From contig JAJYLN010000003.1 of assembly GCA_021787665.1 (NCBI GenBank), positions 62,001 to 126,000 of the forward strand: 64,000 nt of DNA. Reading direction: 5' to 3'. Position numbers and translations under genes: made by a program. Under the pieces are notes generated by a model, which saw only the letters and a program-made list of their open reading frames with translations, ran no database searches and was not told where the DNA came from. The DNA is from a bacterium (GTDB taxonomy: Bacteria; JAMCPX01). Shown in pieces: positions 17,465-26,593 of this stretch (positions are counted from its first letter, which is position 1; every line of letters begins with the position of its first letter).

Positions 17465-17581
17465 TCAGGAGTGTTTCTCTTTCTCCTTCGCCTTCTGCTC
17501 CATAGATGCCTTCTTCTTCATCCTCAGCCTCTTCGCCTTTCTCCTCTGTTTTCTGTTTAGTTCCCGATCTTTCTCTCTCAT
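17465..17581 (-). CDS. Very basic 38-residue micro-protein downstream of rpmB
   Basis: This ORF is too short for the track. It reads MREKDRELNRKQRRKAKRLR, then a lysine- and glutamate-rich tail ending KEKEKHS. A GAAAGGAG ribosome site lies at good spacing before the ATG. It begins 16 bases after rpmB on the same strand. Nearly all residues are charged, so a helical nucleic-acid-binding or ribosome-associated peptide is imaginable, but no family was recognised. The Shine-Dalgarno and operon position are the evidence that it is translated. Confidence 0.5.
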   Translation of the reverse strand: MREKDRELNRKQRRKAKRLRMKKKASMEQKAKEKEKHS

Positions 17582-17596
17582 ATCCGCTCCTTTCGG

Positions 17597-17824
17597 TTAA
17601 GCAGTCGTCGAAGCAGCCTTCATGGCTGTCTTCCGGGCGACTTTCTGGACCTTGCCGGACTTTATACACGTCGAGCACACATAGGCGCTTCTCACGCTGC
17701 CGCCCTGGAGTATCTTGATTCTCTGAAGGTTCGGCTCCCATCTCTTGTTTGTCTTGTTGTTCGCGTGGCTCACGCTGTGGCCATACAGCGGCCCCTTGCC
17801 GCATATCTCGCACACCTTTGCCAT
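17597..17824 (-). CDS. rpmB: 50S ribosomal protein L28
   Basis: The 75-residue protein starts [20 protein letters not shown] and continues [15 protein letters not shown], the standard L28 N-terminus with its CxxC pair; a second CxxC pair ([10 protein letters not shown]) completes a zinc ribbon. The track adds 22 residues upstream; the chosen ATG has GGAGG eight bases ahead. It lies between the alaS operon and the micro-ORF on the same strand. No rpmG (L33) follows, as it does in some other bacteria. Confidence 0.95.
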   Translation of the reverse strand: MAKVCEICGKGPLYGHSVSHANNKTNKRWEPNLQRIKILQGGSVRSAYVCSTCIKSGKVQKVARKTAMKAASTTA

Positions 17825-17873
17825 GTTTTTTCCTCCATTTTCCTCTACAGTATTATACCATAACTTTCGGATA

Positions 17874-20513
17874 TCAACCTCTCTCAGCAAGCCTCAGGAG
17901 CTGCCCCACGGCATCGCTCAGCCTGTCCGTTGCCGGGCCACCGGCTTGCGCGAAGTCCTTCCTTCCCCCGCCGCTTCCACCGAGTATGCCGGCGAGATCC
18001 TTCACTATCTCTGCGGCGCTGTACCTGTCCGTCAGGTCTTTCGTGACAAACACCACGACCGTTGCCTTCCCCTCTATCGCGCTCCCGAGTGCACCGATGC
18101 CCGTCTTGATCTTCTGCTTCAGGACATCGCACAGGCTGCGCATGTCGTCGACCGATACACCCTCGAGCACCGCGGTCAAGACCTTCATTCCCCTGACCTC
18201 CACGGCCCGGGCGAGTATGCCCTGCGCCCGATCCGTCGCCGCGGCCTTGCCACCCGTCGGCCTCGACTCGAGGTCCTTAACCCGCTGCTTCAGTCTTTCG
18301 GCAGCCGTGATCACATCGCTTTCGGGTGAGCCCAGGACGGATGACAGCTCTTTGATGGACGACAGCCGCTCTCGGACAAAGCCGTAGGCCGCCTGTCCGG
18401 TCAGGGCCTCTATCCTCCGCACCCCGGCCGATACGGAAGTCTCCTTTACCATCAAGAACAGACCGATGTCGCCGGTGCGCTTTATGTGCGTGCCCCCGCA
18501 CAGCTCCTTGCTTACCTTATCGATGGTGACAACCCTGACGATGTCCTTGTACTTCTCGTCGAACAGCGCCATAGCCCCCTCTTTGACCGCGTCCTCCAGG
18601 GACGAGAAGTTGACGACTACCTCGTGGTTCTCCCGTATCCACTGATTGACCTGGGACTCGACCTTCAGGACCTCCTCTGCGGTAACAGCGCGGCCGAGGG
18701 TAAAGTCGAACCGCAGCCTTAATGGGCCTACGTACGAGCCGGCCTGCGTTATACCGGGGTCTATTAGGCTGCGCAACGCTGCCTGGAGCAGGTGGGTCGC
18801 GGTATGGTGGAGGGCCGTTGCCTGGCGCCCCTCCCTGTTCACGGCGAGCTCCGCGTTCTGGCCCCGAGCAAAGCGCCCCTTCTCCACCTTTCCGATGTGT
18901 GCTATGATGCCTTCTACCGGCCTTATGGTGTCCCTGACAGAAAACCTGTTCGGACCTGCGGAAATCGTGCCGGTGTCACCGGCCTGACCACCGGACTCCG
19001 CATAGAACGGCGTCTCCTTGAAGACGAGGATGCCTTCCTCGCCTTCGCCGAGCTCTTCCACGTACTGGCCCTCCCGCATGATCCACTGGACCGGCGTCTT
19101 CAGCGATAGTCTCCGGTACCCGATGAACTCCGTCGGGCCGGAGGCCTGCACGATCTGCTCGTACAACGATAGGTCCTTGGTCTCTATGGCTTTCCCGAAC
19201 TTGCTGGCGCCCCTTGCCTTCTGTCTCTGCTCCTCCATGAGCACCGCGAACCGGTCACTATCAACCGTCATACCGTTTTCTTTCGCGATATCGGAAAGGA
19301 TGTCGATGGGGAAGCCGTAGGTGTCATAGAGTTTGAAGGCGAAGGCACCGTCTATGGCCGTACCACCGGACGACCGCATGCCGGCGAGCCTGTCCTCGAT
19401 AAAGGAAAGACCTCTCTCGAGCGTAACGAGGAACCTGCCTTCCTCCTCCTTGATCGTGGACTGGATGAGCCGCCGCTGCTTGCCGAGATACGCGTAGGTG
19501 TCGCTGTACGGTCCGATGATTGCATCCACTGCTGTATGGAGCCTTGGCTCTTTCATGCCGACCATGAACGCGTACCGCAGCGCACGCCTTAGAATCCTCC
19601 TCAGGACGTAGCCCCGCTGCTCATTGGACGGCAGCACACCGTCGCCGATGAGGAACACGGATGCCCTGAGGTGGTCCGCAATCACCCTGAGCGCGGTGCC
19701 GGAAAAGGAACCGGGGTCATAGCCCACGTGCAGGATGTCTTCCAGCGACCTGAGGATGTCCCTGAAGATGTCGATGTCGTAGTTGCTCGTCACCCCTGCG
19801 ATCACCGCACTGATCCTCTCGAGTCCCATCCCGGTGTCGATGCTCGGCTTCGGCAGCGCGATGAGCGTGCCGTCCTGCTGCCTGTTGTATTGCATGAACA
19901 CGAGGTTCCATATCTCGAGGTACCTGTCGCACGCGCACCCCACCCCGCAGTCCGGGTCCTTGCATTGCACGGCTTCGCCCTGATCGAAGATGATCTCCGA
20001 GCACGGTCCGCAGGGACCGGTATCGCCCATGGACCAGAAGTTATCCTTCGCGTCCATCCTCACGATCCGCGCCGCGGGAATGCCGATGTTCTTGTTCCAC
20101 AGGTGGTACGCCTCGTCGTCATCCTTGAAGGTCGTGATCCACAGCCTCTCCGGGGGCAGCTTGAACTCCCGGGTAAGGAGCTCCCATGCGAAGCGTATGG
20201 CGTCCTCCTTGAAGTAGTCGCCGAAGGAAAAATTGCCGAGCATCTCAAAAAAGGTGTGGTGCCTCGCGGTATAACCGACGTTCTCGAGGTCGTTATGCTT
20301 CCCCCCTGCCCTCACGCACTTCTGCGAGGTACAGGCCCTCGCGTAGTCCGCCCGGTCCTCGCCCGTGAAGAACCTCTTGAACTGTACCATGCCTGCGTTG
20401 GTAAACAGCAGGGTGGGGTCGTTCCGGGGAACGAGGGAAGAACTTGGTACAAGCCTGTGTCCCTGCGAGGTGAAGTACCTGAGGAAGGTATCTCTGATCT
20501 CTTTAGTGTTCAC
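17874..20513 (-). CDS. alaS: Alanyl-tRNA synthetase
   Basis: This class II synthetase has 879 residues. The N-terminal catalytic core begins [23 protein letters not shown], the editing domain shows [12 protein letters not shown] and [13 protein letters not shown] (zinc-binding His and Cys), and a glycine-rich C-Ala domain ends with [11 protein letters not shown]. Length and order are normal for the family. It starts four bases after pilT, so the pgpA-thpR-recA-pilT-alaS run is one packed transcription unit. The recA-alaS neighbourhood is common in bacteria, usually with recX in between; recX is missing here and pilT occupies the space. Confidence 0.97.
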   Translation of the reverse strand: MNTKEIRDTFLRYFTSQGHRLVPSSSLVPRNDPTLLFTNAGMVQFKRFFTGEDRADYARACTSQKCVRAGGKHNDLENVGYTARHHTFFEMLGNFSFGDYFKEDAIRFAWELLTREFKLPPERLWITTFKDDDEAYHLWNKNIGIPAARIVRMDAKDNFWSMGDTGPCGPCSEIIFDQGEAVQCKDPDCGVGCACDRYLEIWNLVFMQYNRQQDGTLIALPKPSIDTGMGLERISAVIAGVTSNYDIDIFRDILRSLEDILHVGYDPGSFSGTALRVIADHLRASVFLIGDGVLPSNEQRGYVLRRILRRALRYAFMVGMKEPRLHTAVDAIIGPYSDTYAYLGKQRRLIQSTIKEEEGRFLVTLERGLSFIEDRLAGMRSSGGTAIDGAFAFKLYDTYGFPIDILSDIAKENGMTVDSDRFAVLMEEQRQKARGASKFGKAIETKDLSLYEQIVQASGPTEFIGYRRLSLKTPVQWIMREGQYVEELGEGEEGILVFKETPFYAESGGQAGDTGTISAGPNRFSVRDTIRPVEGIIAHIGKVEKGRFARGQNAELAVNREGRQATALHHTATHLLQAALRSLIDPGITQAGSYVGPLRLRFDFTLGRAVTAEEVLKVESQVNQWIRENHEVVVNFSSLEDAVKEGAMALFDEKYKDIVRVVTIDKVSKELCGGTHIKRTGDIGLFLMVKETSVSAGVRRIEALTGQAAYGFVRERLSSIKELSSVLGSPESDVITAAERLKQRVKDLESRPTGGKAAATDRAQGILARAVEVRGMKVLTAVLEGVSVDDMRSLCDVLKQKIKTGIGALGSAIEGKATVVVFVTKDLTDRYSAAEIVKDLAGILGGSGGGRKDFAQAGGPATDRLSDAVGQLLRLAERG

Positions 20514-20516
20514 CGA

Positions 20517-21668
20517 TCAAAACTTCTCTATCTTGAAGTCTTCTTCCTTGGCAGGGCCTGACTTCTTGTCGAAGTCTTCCCACGTCATGTCCGAGCTCGA
20601 GGTGATGCCCTTTACTCTCAGGGCAAAGTCATCCGGGTTCGTGGACTGCTTCAGAGCTTCCTCGTAGGTAACGAGGCTCTGCCGGAAGAGTTGGAGCAAG
20701 GACTGGTCGAAGGTCTGCATGCCGTAGGTCGTGAACCCCTTCGCGATAGTGTCGACAATCTCCGTTACCCGCTCCTCATCCGCAACGAGCTCCTTTATCC
20801 TCGCGGTCGCTATCATGACCTCGACCGCCGGCACCCTGCCCTTGTTGTCCGCCTTGGGTACGAGTCTCTGGGATATGACGGCCTTCAGAATGGAGGAGAG
20901 CTGGAGCCGCACTGCCTTCTGCTGGTACGGGGGAAATATGGAGATGATCCTGTTTATCGTCTCCTTCGCATCGAGGGTGTGCAGCGTACTGAACACGAGG
21001 TGACCGGTCTCTGCGGCGGTGATGGCCGTCTCAATAGTCTCGAAGTCCCTCATCTCTCCGACGAGAATGACGTCCGGGTCCTCCCGGAGGGCGCTCCGGA
21101 GCGCCGTGGCAAAGCCCTGCGTATCGACCCCGAGCTCACGCTGGTTCACGATGCTCCTCTTGTCCCTGAGCAGGTACTCGATGGGGTCCTCTATGGTGAT
21201 GATGTGGCAGGTCCTGTTGCCGTTGATATAGTCTATCATCGAGGCAAGGGACGTGGACTTTCCGCTCCCGGTCGTTCCGGTGACCAGCACGAGCCCCCGC
21301 TGCTCCATCGCTATCTTCTCGATGACTTTGGGCAGGTTCAACTGCTCGAACGAGGGCACCCCGAAAGGGATGACCCTGAACACGCTCCCAATCGTGCCCC
21401 GCTGTTGGAACACGTTGACCCTGAATCTGCCGAGCCCCGGCACGCCGTAGGCCATGTCAAGCTCGTACGTGGACTTAAACTTCTCGCGCTGCTGCGGCGT
21501 CATGATGCCGAAGGTCATCTTACCGAGCTCCTCCGGTGAGAGCCTCGGCGCCTCCTTGTACGGCACCAGCGAGCCGTTTACCCTGAATATGGGCGGCAGC
21601 CCGGCCTTCAGGTGTATATCCGAAGCATTCGCCTTGATCGCGACCTTCAGGATGTCGTTCAGTTCCAT
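20517..21668 (-). CDS. pilT: Type IV pilus retraction ATPase
   Basis: PilT is a hexameric cytoplasmic ATPase that disassembles type IV pili and drives twitching. Of its 383 residues, the N-terminal PAS-like part starts LNDILKVAIKANASDIHLKAG. Walker A is TGTTGSGKSTSLA, the Asp-box ITIEDPIEY, Walker B DPDVILVGEMRD and the His-box HLVFSTLHT. The AIRNLIRE-equivalent helix is less conserved, and a roughly 30-residue acidic tail follows, which can suggest a PilU-like paralogue. It starts one base beyond the recA stop. No other pil genes are in the window. Confidence 0.93.
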   Translation of the reverse strand: MELNDILKVAIKANASDIHLKAGLPPIFRVNGSLVPYKEAPRLSPEELGKMTFGIMTPQQREKFKSTYELDMAYGVPGLGRFRVNVFQQRGTIGSVFRVIPFGVPSFEQLNLPKVIEKIAMEQRGLVLVTGTTGSGKSTSLASMIDYINGNRTCHIITIEDPIEYLLRDKRSIVNQRELGVDTQGFATALRSALREDPDVILVGEMRDFETIETAITAAETGHLVFSTLHTLDAKETINRIISIFPPYQQKAVRLQLSSILKAVISQRLVPKADNKGRVPAVEVMIATARIKELVADEERVTEIVDTIAKGFTTYGMQTFDQSLLQLFRQSLVTYEEALKQSTNPDDFALRVKGITSSSDMTWEDFDKKSGPAKEEDFKIEKF

Positions 21669-22712
21669 CTATGCCTTCTCCTGTTCCTTCTTTTGTTCTT
21701 TCCCGTTTTTTATAAGACCGTAATGCTGCCGAATTTTCTCTTCTATCCTGGCGGATATCTCCGGGTGTTCTCTCAGGAACAGCCTCGTGTTGTCCCTGCC
21801 CTGGCCGATGCGCTCGTTGTTGAAGGTATACCACGCGCCGCTCTTATCTATTGCCTTGATCTCAGCCCCGATGTCAATGATCTCGCCGATCCTCGATATA
21901 CCCTCGCCGTAGTATATATCGAACTCGCTCTCCCGGAAGGGCGGTGCGACCTTGTTCTTGACGATTTTCACCTTGGTCCTGGTGCCGATGATGGAATCGC
22001 CCTCTTTGATATTGCTCACACGCCGTATGTCCACCCGCACCGACGCGTAGAACTTCAGTGCGTTGCCCCCGGTCGTGGTCTCCGGGTTGCCGAAGAACAC
22101 GCCGATCTTCATCCGTATCTGGTTGGTGAATATGACGGTCGTCTGCGTCTTGCTGATGTTCGCCGTGAGCTTGCGGAGCGCCTGCGACATCAGCCGTGCC
22201 TGCGCACCCATTTGTGCATCACCCATCTCGCCCTCGAGCTCGGCCCTGGGCACGAGGGCAGCGACGGAGTCTATCACGACGATGTCCATGGCGCCGCTGC
22301 GCACGAGCGTGTCCGTTATCTCGAGCGCCTGCTCACCGGAGTCCGGCTGGGACACGAGCAGCTCGTCGATGTTGACCCCCAGCTTCTTCGCATAATTTAC
22401 ATCGAGGGCGTGTTCCGCATCTATGAACGCGGCGATACCGCCCGTTTTCTGCGCCTCGGCGATGATGTGGAGCGTGAGGGTCGTCTTGCCGGAGGACTCC
22501 GGACCGAAGATCTCAACGACCCTGCCCTTGGGGATACCACCCACGCCCAGGGCCACGTCGAGACCGAGCGAGCCGGTCGGTATCACGGGCGTATCCACTA
22601 TCGCCCCGGTCGTACCGAGCTTCATGATGCTGCCCTTGCCGAACTGCTTTTCGATGTTGAGAAGGGCCATGTCGAGAGCCTTCTTCTTACTCTGGGTATC
22701 GATAATGGTCAT
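21669..22712 (-). CDS. recA: Recombinase A
   Basis: RecA forms filaments on single-stranded DNA for strand exchange and SOS activation. The 347-residue protein has Walker [13 protein letters not shown], the [14 protein letters not shown] stretch, the L2 region [20 protein letters not shown], and the monomer-interface N-terminus [22 protein letters not shown]. It overlaps thpR by four bases, so it is co-transcribed with pgpA and thpR. A possible internal promoter (TTGACA, 19 bases, TATACT) lies inside thpR at 22772-22802. A clear LexA box was not seen. Confidence 0.98.
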   Translation of the reverse strand: MTIIDTQSKKKALDMALLNIEKQFGKGSIMKLGTTGAIVDTPVIPTGSLGLDVALGVGGIPKGRVVEIFGPESSGKTTLTLHIIAEAQKTGGIAAFIDAEHALDVNYAKKLGVNIDELLVSQPDSGEQALEITDTLVRSGAMDIVVIDSVAALVPRAELEGEMGDAQMGAQARLMSQALRKLTANISKTQTTVIFTNQIRMKIGVFFGNPETTTGGNALKFYASVRVDIRRVSNIKEGDSIIGTRTKVKIVKNKVAPPFRESEFDIYYGEGISRIGEIIDIGAEIKAIDKSGAWYTFNNERIGQGRDNTRLFLREHPEISARIEEKIRQHYGLIKNGKEQKKEQEKA

Positions 22713-23323
22713 ACTGCCTCCTTTTTCAGGGCTACCTCATACAGCGGGAGGTATACGGCGCCCTTTGGCCCCAGTATACTTTGGAACAGCACCGCCCTGT
22801 CAACTGGCGAGGTGCCTATGATCTGATCATCCCACATCTCCCTGACTTTTTCAAGCGGACCGGCCCTGCCTGCAGGCACCACGCCCGCAGGGTCACTGAG
22901 TCTGGCAACGGTTATGTGCGCGGAGAACGATCTGTTCTCCCTGTTTATGTCACCTATGGTACCCTCTATCCGTCCGGCGAGCGCCCGGACCTGATCGGCC
23001 TGTCGTACGCCTATCCACAGGACCCTTGGCCCCGTGACGGACGGGAACGCCCCGATGCCACAGAGGTCTATACGAAAGGCCCTCATGTCTTTCAGCGCAT
23101 CCAGTGCGCCCTGCGCACGCAGGACATCGTGCTCGTCTATATCGCCGAGGAACTTCAGCGTGAGATGGATGCCGTCCCTGCTGACCCATCTGACGGCTTT
23201 CCATGCGCTGCGTACCGCAGCGTCCTTCTGTCGGGCCCCGGAGGCCCTCAGTGTGTCCATGACCTCGACCACCGCGGACTTGGCCGCGTCTCCAACAGGG
23301 ACTGCGATGAACGCCCTTACCAT
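22709..23323 (-). CDS. thpR: RNA 2',3'-cyclic phosphodiesterase (2'-5' RNA ligase-like)
   Basis: This 2H-phosphoesterase has 204 residues. Both catalytic HxT motifs are present: HLTLKFLG near residue 53 and HITVAR near 136. The N-terminal [10 protein letters not shown] is typical of the family. It hydrolyses 2',3'-cyclic phosphates and can ligate tRNA halves in vitro. It sits between pgpA and recA with overlaps of a few bases; this position next to recA recurs in several bacterial groups. Confidence 0.92.
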   Translation of the reverse strand: MVRAFIAVPVGDAAKSAVVEVMDTLRASGARQKDAAVRSAWKAVRWVSRDGIHLTLKFLGDIDEHDVLRAQGALDALKDMRAFRIDLCGIGAFPSVTGPRVLWIGVRQADQVRALAGRIEGTIGDINRENRSFSAHITVARLSDPAGVVPAGRAGPLEKVREMWDDQIIGTSPVDRAVLFQSILGPKGAVYLPLYEVALKKEAV

Positions 23324-23326
23324 CGT

Positions 23327-23800
23327 TCAGACCGTCAGGTAAAAGAAGATCAGGATGCGGGCTGCTATGCTCGCATAGACGGCCGCAACCACGTCGTCGA
23401 GCATGACTCCGATCCCGCCGTGCACGTTCTTGTCCACATAGGACGCGGGGAAGGGCTTGAGGATGTCGAAGGCCCTGAAACAGAGAAAGGCGATCAGGAG
23501 GGCGGCCGGCCCCGGGTGTAGGAAGAGCATGACCATGTACATGCCCGCGATCTCGTCTATCACGATCCTGCTGCTGTCCTGCTGACCGAGGATCTTCTCC
23601 GCCACCCCTGCCACGTACGTTCCGACAAAGAGCAGGCCAGCCAGCAACGCCAGCGACTGGTAAACACCCAGCCAGCGCGCGGCACCATAGGCGAGCACAG
23701 CGCCCAGCACGCTTCCGAACGTGCCGGGCGCAAAAGGCACGAAACCCACGAACATACCCGTGGCAAAGAACAGAACAACAGTGTTGTACAGTCTTTTCAT
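23327..23800 (-). CDS. pgpA: Phosphatidylglycerophosphatase A
   Basis: PgpA dephosphorylates phosphatidylglycerophosphate to give phosphatidylglycerol in the inner membrane. The 157-residue protein contains GFVPFAPGTFGSVLG, the acidic motif IVIDEIAGMYM and FRAFDILKPFPASYVDK, with the late MLDDVVAAVYA. Four hydrophobic segments are visible. It is first in the pgpA-thpR-recA-pilT-alaS operon and has a good promoter upstream. Confidence 0.94.
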   Translation of the reverse strand: MKRLYNTVVLFFATGMFVGFVPFAPGTFGSVLGAVLAYGAARWLGVYQSLALLAGLLFVGTYVAGVAEKILGQQDSSRIVIDEIAGMYMVMLFLHPGPAALLIAFLCFRAFDILKPFPASYVDKNVHGGIGVMLDDVVAAVYASIAARILIFFYLTV

Positions 23801-23838
23801 TCTCTCCTGGCTCCTAGAGCTTTATACGAATATATTTT

Positions 23839-23867
23839 ATATTAATCCTATCGTGGATCGCTGTCAA
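23839..23867 (-). promoter_or_regulatory. Promoter of the pgpA-thpR-recA-pilT-alaS operon
   Basis: The minus strand carries a perfect TTGACA, a 17-base spacer and TAATAT in a very AT-rich context, ending 39 bases before the pgpA ATG. This is one of the best sigma-70-type promoters in the window. Confidence 0.65.
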
Positions 23868-23950
23868 GGGCGATGGGAGAAAGAGGGACAGTTGCCCTGT
23901 CTCATATTCGGGACAAACATAGGAAAGAGATCATCACCCTAATCAAGGGA

Positions 23951-23970
23951 CGTATGCCCTCAGGCATACG
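23951..23970 (-). terminator. Hairpin just after the BtrH-like gene
   Basis: CGTATGCC-CTCA-GGCATACG is a perfect 8-bp stem and tetraloop, 12 bases beyond the stop of the minus-strand BtrH-like gene. There is only a weak U-run, so termination is probable but not certain. Confidence 0.45.
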
Positions 23971-23981
23971 GTCTTCATAGC

Positions 23982-24938
23982 TCAACCGAGGATGTCCTTG
24001 TAAAACTCTTCTTCCTTTATGGCCTGGATAAGGAGCATGTCCGCAACCATGCGGAAGTCTGGCACCTGCGACTCGCTTATTTCCTTGAGGACGGCGGAGA
24101 TATCGGTCCACCGGGCCGCGATCTGTCCCATCGCAGCCACCGGCCTCTTACCCGCGAACTCTTGGAGGGCCTCCGTATACATCTTCCTGAACCCGCCCCC
24201 GCCGGTGCCCCTCTTCTCCATCACCTGATACGCGAACCGGGCGAGCCACTTCCAGTCATGCAGCTCTTTCCATTCGACGACCTTCTTGGAGGCGAGTTGC
24301 ATGCCCTTCACGCCGTACCCTTCGAAACCGTCTTGATCCAGCATGCTCTTCGCGTTCTCCCTCGCTGCATCGGCCAGGAGCTTCTTCTTCTGCGGAATTG
24401 CGGCCGGCTCCGCCACCGGCGTAAAATGTGCCTGCGTGCCTTCGGGAAAATCCCCGTGCATAACGCCTTCGAGCAGTGCGTCGAGTGAACACATGGTCAG
24501 CCCCTTCCGCTCGGTATCGGATATGTATGCCGTACCGCCCTCGAGGTCGTACCCCCAGAGAACGACTACGTGTCCGGGGAAATGCGTCTTACTTTTGTAA
24601 TAATCGAGGTAAAAGATGTCCGTCCTCAGGAGCACGGGCGCTCCGCTGTCTATGCTGGTCACCAGGGCGGAGCGCAGATCTTCCTTCGAACCTGCCGTGT
24701 GCCACTGGAATGCCGCTCCTATGTTCCTGAAAAAGACCTCCTCGATGTCCCTAGACCTGAAGTGCATTAACCTCGCCGGGGTCAGGCCCTCGATGTACCA
24801 GAACCCGAGGCCTGCCCCTGCGCAGAAGCACTCGGGCTCTGTCAGCGCGTGACCGTAGAAACGCATGAGGTCGGCAAGTGCCGTTGACGCACAGTGCCTC
24901 CCGGGGACATGGACCCAGTCTTTGATGATGCTCTGACC
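23982..24938 (-). CDS. BtrH N-terminal-like cysteine acyltransferase/peptidase-fold protein
   Basis: The N-terminal part begins VPGRHCASTALADLMRFYGH and contains ECFCAGAGLGFWYIEGL, which match the BtrH_N domain named after the acyltransferase of butirosin synthesis. Cys17, His124 (HFPGHVVVLWGYD) and Asp142 (AYISDTER) could form a papain/C39-like triad. The C-terminal half is helical, ends VADMLLIQAIKEEEFYKDILG, and looks like the domain often paired with BtrH_N. The track start is a GTG 21 bases upstream abutting GGAGGT; the ATG used here gives a normal N-terminus, but spacing favours neither. No biosynthetic genes flank it, so the role is unknown. Confidence 0.75.
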   Translation of the reverse strand, partial: GQSIIKDWVHVPGRHCASTALADLMRFYGHALTEPECFCAGAGLGFWYIEGLTPARLMHFRSRDIEEVFFRNIGAAFQWHTAGSKEDLRSALVTSIDSGAPVLLRTDIFYLDYYKSKTHFPGHVVVLWGYDLEGGTAYISDTERKGLTMCSLDALLEGVMHGDFPEGTQAHFTPVAEPAAIPQKKKLLADAARENAKSMLDQDGFEGYGVKGMQLASKKVVEWKELHDWKWLARFAYQVMEKRGTGGGGFRKMYTEALQEFAGKRPVAAMGQIAARWTDISAVLKEISESQVPDFRMVADMLLIQAIKEEEFYKDILG

Positions 24939-24975
24939 CATGAAAAAGAGTGTAAACACACCTCCGCCTGATCGT

Positions 24976-25051
24976 GCAACCGTTTTTTATCATGTCGGTG
25001 TTGCAAGGGCCCGCAGTACTGGCCCTACGCCGGCCCGCAATGGCCATGAGG
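24976..25051. repeat. Copy 1 of a dispersed repeat ending in a coding-like WPY-rich tail
   Basis: From GCAACCG to TGAGG this 76-base stretch matches 47610-47679 closely. Read on the plus strand it encodes a tail ...CRCCKGPQYWPYAGPQWP followed by a stop, in an open frame that has no start codon and begins after a TGA. It looks like the 3' end of a gene whose remainder is absent here. Copy 2 carries compensating +1 and -1 shifts in the same tail. Confidence 0.6.
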
Positions 25052-25218
25052 TAAGGCAGTAGATGCCGGCATGTTTTTTTTGCAGGTGATTCCGACCATG
25101 TGGCCCCCCCTCTATCAAGCGAGAAACTGAAAAGAGTTCCTCTCCAATCATTGCATAGTATTGCTCCAAATGAGCCTTGTAGCACGCCTGAGATAGACAT
25201 GAAAAAAGAGAGACAGCC

Positions 25219-25248
25219 TTGACACAGGTTCGAGGTGTGTGCTACTGA
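25219..25248 (+). promoter_or_regulatory. Candidate promoter of the response regulator gene
   Basis: TTGACA is followed after 18 bases by TACTGA, about 27 bases before the ATG at 25276, which has AAGGAGG in front of it. The -10 match is weak. The rest of the 24960-25275 gap holds the repeat copy and no gene. Confidence 0.4.
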
Positions 25249-25275
25249 GATCGCAACCGGTACGAAGGAGGAATT

Positions 25276-26463
25276 ATGGCGAAAAAGATTCTACTCGCTG
25301 ACGATTCGATAACTATCCAGAAGGTTATTTCGATAACCTTCTCGCCCCCGGACTACGAGATTTCCATCGTCGACAACGGTAACGATGCGATAAAGAAGAC
25401 GACCGAGGCGAGACCGGATATCGTCCTGACCGACATCGTCATGCCGGGGAAGAATGGGTACGAGGTATGCGACGCCATAAAGAGCAACGCGGGTCTTCAG
25501 GGTATACCCGTTCTCCTGCTGACGGGCGCTTTTGAGGCATTCGATGAACAGAAGGCCCGGCAATCAGGCGCCGATGCATGGCTCTCGAAGCCGTTCGAGA
25601 CACAGACGCTGATCGATAAGGTCACCGCCCTGCTCTCGAAGCCGGCGGTCAAAAAGCCTGTGGAGGCGAAGCCCCATGCCGCAAAGCCAGCAGCCCCACC
25701 GCCGCCCCCGGCACCGCCATCGTCAAGACCCGGTATGCCGCCTCCCCCTCCGCCGAGGAAGCCTGCTCCGGCGAGTGCCCCGCTACCGCCTCCCCCTCCG
25801 AAGCCTGCAAAGAGCGCACCTATAGAGGCTGTCGAGGGAATACAGGAGCTCTCTTCGGAAGAGACATTCGGGGTCACCGGAGACACGATCGGTGACGAAT
25901 CTGGCTGGGAAACCATACCACTCGGCGAGAGCAAGCCAGCACCTGTTCAGACTGAGGAAAAGTCAGACGAACCCGCGGGAGAAGAGTCTCCGTTAGAGGG
26001 TTTGGAAGGCATGTCCGCTAAGCCGCTCGAAGGACCGTCCCTGTCAAAAGAATCGGAAGAGGAAGAGCTTTCGGTAGGCTTCGGTGACCTCGAGGCGGCC
26101 ATGGAAGAAGAGGCGCCGAAAGAGGAAGTCCAAGCGCCGGAGGAACCGTACCAGAAGACGTACGATACAAGAGACCTGTCCGACGTCGTCGAAGAGGAGG
26201 CCGTGGCCGCTAACGAAGCCGCACCTCCGGCCGGCCTGAGCAAGGAAGAGCTCCTGGAACTGGCATCAAACAAGATAACAGGCTTGCTCCAGTCCATGCT
26301 GCCGGATAAGCTCGACGAGGTCATACGACAGACGGTAGAGATGAAGGTTGACACGATCGTGCGGGAAGTCGCTGAGAAGATCCTATGGGAAGTCGTACCC
26401 GCCCTGACGGAGACAATGATAAAAGAGGAAATACAAAGACTTAAGACGAAGAAGAAGCCGTGA
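25276..26463 (+). CDS. Response regulator: receiver domain, proline-rich linker, acidic C-terminal region
   Basis: The receiver domain (about 1-120) has the Asp9/Asp10 acidic pair, phospho-acceptor Asp53 in VLTDIVMPG, and the conserved Lys in WLSKPFE. A linker of polyproline blocks (about 130-180) follows, then a strongly acidic region. The C-terminus (EVAEKILWEVVPALTETMIKEEI) is a helical tail seen in similar deltaproteobacterial-type receivers. There is no DNA-binding domain and no histidine kinase next to it. An excellent AAGGAGG precedes the ATG. It is probably a signalling adaptor rather than a transcription factor. Confidence 0.88.
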   Translation: MAKKILLADDSITIQKVISITFSPPDYEISIVDNGNDAIKKTTEARPDIVLTDIVMPGKNGYEVCDAIKSNAGLQGIPVLLLTGAFEAFDEQKARQSGADAWLSKPFETQTLIDKVTALLSKPAVKKPVEAKPHAAKPAAPPPPPAPPSSRPGMPPPPPPRKPAPASAPLPPPPPKPAKSAPIEAVEGIQELSSEETFGVTGDTIGDESGWETIPLGESKPAPVQTEEKSDEPAGEESPLEGLEGMSAKPLEGPSLSKESEEEELSVGFGDLEAAMEEEAPKEEVQAPEEPYQKTYDTRDLSDVVEEEAVAANEAAPPAGLSKEELLELASNKITGLLQSMLPDKLDEVIRQTVEMKVDTIVREVAEKILWEVVPALTETMIKEEIQRLKTKKKP

Positions 26464-26495
26464 CCTTTTAGTCAACAGAACCGACTTACACATGC

Positions 26496-26519
26496 AGGGG
26501 CGGTCCGAAAACCGCCCCT
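26496..26519. terminator. GC-rich hairpin between the response regulator and valS
   Basis: AGGGGCGGT and ACCGCCCCT form a perfect 9-bp stem around a six-base loop, 33 bases after the response regulator stop. No U-run follows, so it may be a weak terminator or one of the common palindromic units of the GGGGCGG...CCGCCCC kind. Confidence 0.5.
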
Positions 26520-26593
26520 ACGCATTTGCAAGGTACGTTCCCTGCACAAATGTTTCAGCTTTTAATTCCTCTGTGGTATACAGGATGACCAAC

